A stretch of 11,378 nucleotides of DNA from contig JBEGVB010000051.1 of assembly GCA_041178545.1 (NCBI GenBank), forward strand, positions 1 through 11,378, read 5' to 3'. This document shows, piece after piece, positions 6,978 through 11,378 of this stretch (its first letter is position 1; each line of letters starts with the position of its first letter). A program made the translations under genes and the position numbers. This DNA is from JBEATZ01 sp041178545. GTDB taxonomy: Bacteria > Planctomycetota > UBA1135 > UBA2386. The notes under the pieces are model-generated. The model saw only the letters and a list, made by a program, of their open reading frames with translations, was not told the DNA's origin and ran no database searches.

Positions 6978-6999
6978 CGAGCCCGCACCTGCGGGCTCG
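6978..6999. terminator. Bidirectional intrinsic terminator between converging genes
   Basis: CGAGCCCGC (6978-6986) pairs perfectly with GCGGGCTCG (6991-6999) around the loop ACCT. It is followed by CTTCGTTTC on the plus strand and preceded by an A-rich tract (GAAACAAGAAACCAA), which reads as T-rich on the minus strand. An outer pair, CCGAAAC (6961-6967) with GTTTCGG (7004-7010), extends the symmetry. Placement between the plus-strand barrel gene and the minus-strand glycosyltransferase stop at 7022 fits termination in both directions. Confidence 0.82.
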
Positions 7000-7021
7000 C
7001 TTCGTTTCGGGGCCTCGTCGC

Positions 7022-8104
7022 TCAGCGCCGCGCCTGCGCGCGCTCGTACTCGGCGAGCCACGCCTGCAGGCAGGCTTCGAGTTCGTAGTGCTGCTGGCAG
7101 TGGGCGCGGTTGGCGGCGCCCTCGCGCTGGCGGCGGTCGGCGTCGGTGGCGAGCGCGGTGAGGGCGCGCGACAGCGCGTCGACGTCACCCACCGGCACGA
7201 GACCGGCACGGCTCGACTCGGGCAGCATCCGACGGGTGTCGCCCACGTCGGTGGCGGCGACCGGCAGGCCGCAGGCCATGGCCTCCAGCAGGCACAGGGG
7301 CATCTGCTCGGTGGCCGAGCTCATGGCAAACACGTCGCATCCGTGCAGCTCGGTGGCCACGTCGGTGCGCACGCCGCGGAACTCCACGCGCGCGGCGATG
7401 CCCAGTTCGGCGGCGAGTTGCACCAGGCGGGTGCGCTCGGGACCGTCGCCCACGAGCCGCAGCCTCGGCGTGCCCGGCACGCGTGCGAAGGCCCGCAGCA
7501 GGGTTGCCTGGTCCTTCTCGGCCCGGAGGCCACCCACGGTGCCGATCACGAGGTCGGAGCCCGGTGCCCGGGCCGCAGGCGCAAACCGCTGAAGGTCGAC
7601 GCCGTTGGGCAGCACCGCGAGGCCGAGTCCGAGGCCCCACTCGGTGCGCGCAACTTCAGCGAGGGTGTGCGAGGGAACCAGCACGCGCACGTTGCGCAGC
7701 AGGGCGCGCCGGAGCAGGTTGCGGCGGACGAAGCGCCGTGCAGCCTCGCCGGGGCCGAAGCCGTCCTCGTGGTGCACGTGGGCTTGCAGCCGCAGCATCC
7801 GGGCGGCAGCCACGGTCTCGACCGCGCCCCAGTTGCAGGTGACGAGCAGGTCCGGACCCAGCGTGCGGAGGATGCGCGCCTGCTGCCGCACCGAGCGCAC
7901 GAACCCGGCGCGCGGGGGCGGCGCCATGGCCTCACAGGCCACGGCCTTGGGCAGCAGCCGCAGCGCATCAGTGTTGCCGTCCATCGCCATCACCACGTGT
8001 CGCACGGCGGGGCCCATGCGCTCCATGAGCTGGACCGCGCGCACCTGCGGACCACCGGTGCCGAACGTCGCGTAGACGTGGAACACCAGCGGCCGGTGGC
8101 TCAT
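7022..8104 (-). CDS. Glycosyltransferase family 4 (GT-B) protein
   Basis: Retaining GT-B glycosyltransferase of 360 residues, expected to transfer a sugar from a nucleotide-sugar donor at the cytoplasmic face of the membrane. The N-terminal domain has the Gly-rich acceptor-side loop ATFGTGGPQ (12-20) and HHEDGFG (111-117). LPNGVDLQRF (165-174) marks the domain junction. The C-terminal Rossmann domain has GTVGGLRAEKD (188-198), with the basic phosphate-binding residues, LVGDGPER (217-224) and the EX7E motif Glu266...Glu274 in ATEQMPLCLLEAMACG. Overall it resembles exopolysaccharide-type GT4 enzymes. Its ATG overlaps the stop of the upstream fusion gene (ATGA, 8101-8104), a sign of translational coupling and shared function. 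It ends just before the bidirectional terminator. Donor and acceptor unknown. Confidence 0.92.
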   Translation of the reverse strand: MSHRPLVFHVYATFGTGGPQVRAVQLMERMGPAVRHVVMAMDGNTDALRLLPKAVACEAMAPPPRAGFVRSVRQQARILRTLGPDLLVTCNWGAVETVAAARMLRLQAHVHHEDGFGPGEAARRFVRRNLLRRALLRNVRVLVPSHTLAEVARTEWGLGLGLAVLPNGVDLQRFAPAARAPGSDLVIGTVGGLRAEKDQATLLRAFARVPGTPRLRLVGDGPERTRLVQLAAELGIAARVEFRGVRTDVATELHGCDVFAMSSATEQMPLCLLEAMACGLPVAATDVGDTRRMLPESSRAGLVPVGDVDALSRALTALATDADRRQREGAANRAHCQQHYELEACLQAWLAEYERAQARR

Positions 8105-10203
8105 GCGCGGGCCCCGTTGCCGAACAGCCTGCGCTCGAACTCGGCGCGGTCCTGCACCGGGGCAAACCCGAGGTCGCGCGTGGCATCCTCGCAGTCGAGC
8201 CGCGTCAGGAACGCGCGACTGCGCAGGTCTCGCATCCGCAGCAGCTCGGCGCGCCTGCCGGCGCAGCGCTTGAGCAGCCACTTGGCGCCCTCCTGCAGCC
8301 AGATGGAGAGGAACGACTGGCCCACGAACCGCACTGCCGGGTTGCCGTGGGCGGCCAGCAGTTGCGCGTACTCGCGCGAAGTCGGCTGGACGCCACCCGC
8401 AAGGTTGTAGCTGCGGTTCGCGGCCGCAGGTGCGTCGAGGGCCGCGACGCATGCTGACGCCACGTCGTCGGCGAGCACCAGGGGCAGCGGCGTGGTGCCG
8501 GGCCCCCAGCCGATGCACACGTTGTCGCGCACCCAGAGCCCTACGCCCGAGTGGTCCTTGGGACCGTCGGCGGCGAGCACGATGGCTGGCCGCAGCACCA
8601 CGGTCTCGAGCCCCTTGGTGCGCTGCTCGGCGAGTTCCTGTTCTGCGGCGATCTTGCCGCGCGCGTAGGCAGGGCGGTGTGCCGGCAGCGGGTCCGGCCC
8701 CACGTCGCCGCGCACCGTGCCTGCGTCGCCGAGCCAGAGCGCGGCCGTCGAGCTCGTGAACACGAGCCTGCGTACCCCCTGGGCACGGCATGCGTCGCCC
8801 ACCGTGCGCGCGGCCGTGGCCATGGCCTGCGCTGCCGTCGAAGGGTCGTCTCCGGCGCAGGTGGCGAGGTGCAGCACACTGTCGGCTCCAGCGAGCGCAG
8901 CGCCGAGCACGGCAGGGTCTCCTGCATCGCCGCAGAACACGCGGCACTGGGTGGCAAGGTGCATTGGCAGCAGCTGGGGCCGGCGCACCACGAGCGTGAC
9001 CGGGCGTCCCTGCGCCAGCAGCAGTTCGACGCAACGCCTGCCGATCGTCCCCGTGCCGCCCGTGACCACGACCTCGCGCGGCCGCGCAGGACCGGGGGTG
9101 CTGATCCGCGTGGCAGCGAGCGGCTCGCGCGAGACGCCTGCCGACTCGGCGGCCGCAACGCACATCTCGTGCACCGACCGAGCAGCCACAACGCCACGCG
9201 GCGCGGTCTTTCCCTCGCGCACGGCCTCGTGGAACGCGAGCAGGCTGTCGCGCATGCCGCGCACGAACGGGTCGTCGGGCAGCCCGATGCCGAACAACCC
9301 GCGCGCGTAACCCCACATCACGCCACTTGCCCGGCGGAGCAGCCGCAGGCCGCCAGCGGCCAGGTTGAGCGCGTGGTCGAGCGGGTCGAGCCAGCGGGTC
9401 TTGCGCTCGAGGCGTGCACTGCCGCGCAGCAGGTCGAGGTGCGCGATGCCGTCCGAGCCCACCACCGTCACCGTGGCGTGCGGCATGCCGCGGCCGAAGG
9501 CCATGCGCACCGAGGCACTGCCGCGCTCGGCCTGCAACGCAAGCTGCCACTCGTCGAAGAACCTCTGTCCGTTCGCGAGCACGCGCGCGGGGCCCACGCT
9601 CGCATCGACCGCGCGGGCGCGGCCCAGCAGCTCGTGCACGATGCTGAACAGGTGCACGCCCTGCTCCCACAGGATGTTGGCCTCCGTGCGGAACATGAAG
9701 TGCCCCACGTCGCCCGTCTGCAGCTGGCGCAGCGGCACGTTGTGCTGCAGTGCCACGTGCTCGACGCGGCCGACCGCGCCGCGGTGCAGTTGGACCTCCA
9801 GCCAACGGATGCAGGGGTGGAACGTCTGGTTGTGGTTCACCCCCAGCTGCACCCCGTGCGTCGCAGCCGCCTCCTCCAGCAGCGCGAGGTCCTCGGCGCG
9901 CAGCGCCATCGGCTTCTCCACCAGCACGTGCACCCGCGCGGCAAGACACTCCAGCGCCACGGCAACATGGTGCTCGGGCGGCACCAGCACGTGCACCACG
10001 TCGACGCCGCCCGCCTCAAGGAGCTCGCGCACCGAGCCGTGCCAACGGCCGATGCCGTGCCGCCGCGCGAACCGCTCCGCCTTGCCCGCAGCCGCGTCGC
10101 ACACCGCCACCACGCGCACCCCACGCACGGTGGCGAGCGCCGCGAGGTGCACCTCGGCAATGAAGCCGGTGCCCACCATCGCAACCTGCGTGGTCTTGGT
10201 CAT
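8101..10203 (-). CDS. Gfo/Idh/MocA oxidoreductase fused to an extended SDR (epimerase/dehydratase)
   Basis: Single 700-residue frame with two complete Rossmann enzymes. Domain 1 (about 5-360) is a Gfo/Idh oxidoreductase: VGTGFIAEVH (10-19) dinucleotide loop, VEKPMAL (95-101) with Lys97, and WEQGVHLFS (179-187), where His184 is kept but the usual Asp of H-x-x-D is Ser187. A Pro/Arg-rich linker (about 362-376) leads to domain 2 (377-700), an extended SDR: VVTGGTGTIG (379-388), Ser-rich active-site strand FTSST (482-486), Tyr513 and Lys517 of the YxxxK motif, and a C-terminal substrate domain with LPLVLADDVA (573-582). Start at 10203 sits just before the Rossmann strand, with AGG 4 nt upstream; an ATG at 10242 would add 13 polar residues. 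The stop overlaps the GT4 start. Likely makes or modifies a nucleotide sugar for a glycan (inference). Cytoplasmic; no signal or membrane segment. Confidence 0.9.
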   Translation of the reverse strand: MTKTTQVAMVGTGFIAEVHLAALATVRGVRVVAVCDAAAGKAERFARRHGIGRWHGSVRELLEAGGVDVVHVLVPPEHHVAVALECLAARVHVLVEKPMALRAEDLALLEEAAATHGVQLGVNHNQTFHPCIRWLEVQLHRGAVGRVEHVALQHNVPLRQLQTGDVGHFMFRTEANILWEQGVHLFSIVHELLGRARAVDASVGPARVLANGQRFFDEWQLALQAERGSASVRMAFGRGMPHATVTVVGSDGIAHLDLLRGSARLERKTRWLDPLDHALNLAAGGLRLLRRASGVMWGYARGLFGIGLPDDPFVRGMRDSLLAFHEAVREGKTAPRGVVAARSVHEMCVAAAESAGVSREPLAATRISTPGPARPREVVVTGGTGTIGRRCVELLLAQGRPVTLVVRRPQLLPMHLATQCRVFCGDAGDPAVLGAALAGADSVLHLATCAGDDPSTAAQAMATAARTVGDACRAQGVRRLVFTSSTAALWLGDAGTVRGDVGPDPLPAHRPAYARGKIAAEQELAEQRTKGLETVVLRPAIVLAADGPKDHSGVGLWVRDNVCIGWGPGTTPLPLVLADDVASACVAALDAPAAANRSYNLAGGVQPTSREYAQLLAAHGNPAVRFVGQSFLSIWLQEGAKWLLKRCAGRRAELLRMRDLRSRAFLTRLDCEDATRDLGFAPVQDRAEFERRLFGNGARA

Positions 10204-10466
10204 GTCGCCTGGGCGGCGATTATGGGCAGGAGCCGGCGTCATCGAGCCCGTATTCCTCGGCAGCATGGGAGGTTCGGGTGGATGCCGTCGGGCAACCCCC
10301 ATGGCGTCGGGAGCTTGGTTCGGACGGCGCAAACCACCGTTGCCTTCCGCACCGCCTCACCGGGACAACCGGAGTGGGACGCCACCGCAGGCGGTCCCCG
10401 CACGGGAGCTCTGCCGGTGCGGGCGATTGACGCTGTCCCACCGACGGTCGAGAGTGCCCGCGAAGC
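10204..10466. promoter_or_regulatory. Divergent intergenic region with two overlapping hairpins
   Basis: This 263-base gap separates the leftward fusion/GT4 operon from the rightward dirigent-like gene and should hold both promoters, but no convincing -35/-10 pair stands out. Near the rightward gene, GGGAC (10376-10380) can pair with GTCCC (10394-10398), and CCCGCAC (10397-10403) can pair with GTGCGGG (10417-10423). The two stems share bases 10397-10398, so they cannot both form fully. No small gene is supported here. Confidence 0.35.
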
Positions 10467-11075
10467 ATGACAACCTCACTCACCTCCTTCGTGGACCGCC
10501 AGACCCGCAGGGCCGGTCTCCTCCTCGGCTGCGGACTCCTCGGCATCACGTTCGTGTCCACCGACGGGCCCTTCGCCGGTGCGGCTGCGGAGCAGGGCCA
10601 GGGCAGGTCCCAGGGCAACGGGCCTGCAACCGTCTTCACCCTGACCCACGGGCCGGTTGCCACCCTGTTGGTGACGGCAGGTTCCTCGGGCCACCAACTC
10701 GGCGACCTGCGCGTCCTCCCCGCCACCCCGGTCATGGACGCCTCCGGCGCTGTGGTCGGTCGGCTCGACGCCCAGTTGCTCACCACCAGCATCGACTACC
10801 CCACGTTCGGCGACGAGGTGCGGATGAGCACCCTCAACTTCGTGTTCGGACTGGGCACCAACAACCTCTCCGGCTCCGCCGACCAGATCCTCGTCAGCGG
10901 CAGCGGCTACTACCCCAGCACCAACAGCACCATCCCGGTCGGCGACTCCCTCGTCCGCCCCATCACCGGCGGCTCGGGTTCCCACGCAGGCGCCACCGGC
11001 TGGGCCGAGACGGTGCACCTGCTGGACGGGACCTGGCGGCACACGTTCCACCTGCTGCCGCCGCCGCGCCGCTGA
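10467..11075 (+). CDS. Secreted allene-oxide-cyclase/dirigent-like beta-barrel protein
   Basis: Exported protein of 202 residues. After a basic start (RQTRR, 11-15) comes a hydrophobic stretch (16-30), and a likely signal-peptidase site follows AGAAA (37-41). LLGC (19-22) looks like a lipobox, but too little hydrophobic sequence precedes it, so a lipoprotein is unlikely. The mature part follows the order of the dirigent/AOC barrel: strand TVFTLTH (55-61), LGDLRVL (78-84), D-x-SGAVVG (91-98), a central strand pair with DEVRMSTLNFVFG (116-128), DQILVSGSGYY (139-149), and the signature ITGGSGSHAGATG (166-178), equivalent to ITGGTGxYxGAxG. It ends RHTFHL. In plants these barrels cyclise oxylipins or steer radical coupling; the bacterial secreted forms have no established role that I know of. 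Start at 10467 has no clear Shine-Dalgarno. It stands alone, 80 bp before a tRNA. Confidence 0.8.
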   Translation: MTTSLTSFVDRQTRRAGLLLGCGLLGITFVSTDGPFAGAAAEQGQGRSQGNGPATVFTLTHGPVATLLVTAGSSGHQLGDLRVLPATPVMDASGAVVGRLDAQLLTTSIDYPTFGDEVRMSTLNFVFGLGTNNLSGSADQILVSGSGYYPSTNSTIPVGDSLVRPITGGSGSHAGATGWAETVHLLDGTWRHTFHLLPPPRR

Positions 11076-11155
11076 GCGGCTGCGGGCGCTCGCGTCGCCT
11101 CGCCCTGCACCCCGCGCTTCCTTGCAACGTGTGGAGCGGCTACCGTCTCCCCCGT

Positions 11156-11232
11156 CGGGCCGTAGCGCAGTTTGGTAGCGCGACTGGTTTGGGACCAGTA
11201 GGTCGCCGGTTCAAATCCGGCCAGCCCGACCA
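11156..11232 (+). tRNA. tRNA-Pro (anticodon UGG), CCA encoded
   Basis: Complete cloverleaf of 77 nt including 3' CCA. Acceptor arm 11156-11162 with 11222-11228, D arm GCGC/GCGC (11165-11168 with 11178-11181), anticodon arm ACTGG/CCAGT (11183-11187 with 11195-11199), loop TTTGGGA giving anticodon TGG (11190-11192), and T arm GCCGG/CCGGC (11205-11209 with 11217-11221) with loop TTCAAAT. The body closely resembles bacterial tRNA-Pro(UGG). The acceptor has one C·A mismatch at pair 6-67; all other pairs are Watson-Crick. Discriminator is A at 11229. Confidence 0.96.
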
Positions 11233-11378
11233 CTTCGCTTCGCCGAGAGCCCGGGGCCCGCGACACCATGCTTCCCGGCGAGGCCTGCAAACGGCGCCGC
11301 GCCAGAGCACCTCGCGCTGCTGCGCATCGAATCAGTTGCGGCCGAAGGAGCCGCAGCTGTGCCATCACGGTTGCGAGC

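Noticed and set aside
6587..6988. Minus-strand 133-codon frame across the tandem repeats
   Set aside because: Its sequence is just the repeat translated, it runs into the barrel gene antisense, and the repeat length (91/92) changes frame between copies, so protein selection is not indicated.
7022..9949. 975-codon minus-strand open frame
   Set aside because: Only its last 360 codons (from 8104) are the GT4 gene; the rest is an Arg/Ala-rich out-of-frame reading of the fusion gene, caused by high GC.
11118..11146. Possible promoter of tRNA-Pro (TTGCAA at 11122, TACCGT at 11141)
   Set aside because: The spacer is only 13 nt and the -10 match is poor; no better pair was found.
10910..11368. Minus-strand frame of 152 codons containing GLAGFEPATYWSQTSRATKLRYGP
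   Set aside because: This phrase is the well-known artefact of translating a tRNA antisense; it covers the tRNA-Pro and the end of the dirigent-like gene.
11233..11378. Open frame from the ATG near 11269 to the window end, and a possible integrated element beside the tRNA
   Set aside because: Thirty-seven Arg/Ala-rich codons with no ribosome site or recognisable motif, no integrase, and no repeat of the tRNA 3' end in view.

Overview
This high-GC window carries no ribosomal or housekeeping locus, so placement rests on gene content. Tat-exported Gfo/Idh/MocA oxidoreductases, a Tat-exported xylose-isomerase-like TIM barrel, a NupG-type MFS permease and a secreted squalene/prenyltransferase-repeat protein, together with weak or missing Shine-Dalgarno sequences, point to a chromosomal segment of a Planctomycetota bacterium. 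This is inferred from family knowledge; no search was run.

Left part (1-4241) is a carbohydrate or polyol catabolism locus arranged around a 78-bp divergent intergenic region. Leftward run a Tat-signal Gfo/Idh/MocA dehydrogenase (872-2170) and then an MFS permease cut by the window edge (1-797). Rightward run a Tat-signal sugar isomerase/epimerase-like TIM barrel (2249-3166) and, 10 bp later, a second Gfo/Idh enzyme without a signal peptide (3177-4241). The set suggests import and oxidation/isomerisation of a sugar or cyclitol, with part of the chemistry outside the cytoplasm. The substrate cannot be read from the sequence.

Middle part (4242-6683) holds two exported proteins on the plus strand: a squalene/prenyltransferase-repeat (alpha/alpha-toroid) protein and a probable outer-membrane beta-barrel ending in Phe. 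A 10-bp perfect hairpin sits before the first, and a 23/24-bp tandem duplication spans its stop codon. Between the barrel gene and the next, oppositely oriented genes lie three tandem 91-92 bp repeats with conserved inverted arms, followed by a strong bidirectional terminator.

Right part (7022-11232) has a leftward pair: a 700-residue fusion of a Gfo/Idh oxidoreductase with an extended SDR/epimerase, overlapping by ATGA a GT4 glycosyltransferase. Together they look like glycan or surface-polysaccharide biosynthesis. Diverging from them is a secreted protein with an allene-oxide-cyclase/dirigent-like barrel, followed by a tRNA-Pro(UGG). The last 146 bases hold nothing I can call.

No CRISPR array, insertion sequence, phage gene or defence system was seen. 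The least explained items are the tandem hairpin repeats, the double-Rossmann fusion and the bacterial dirigent-like protein.
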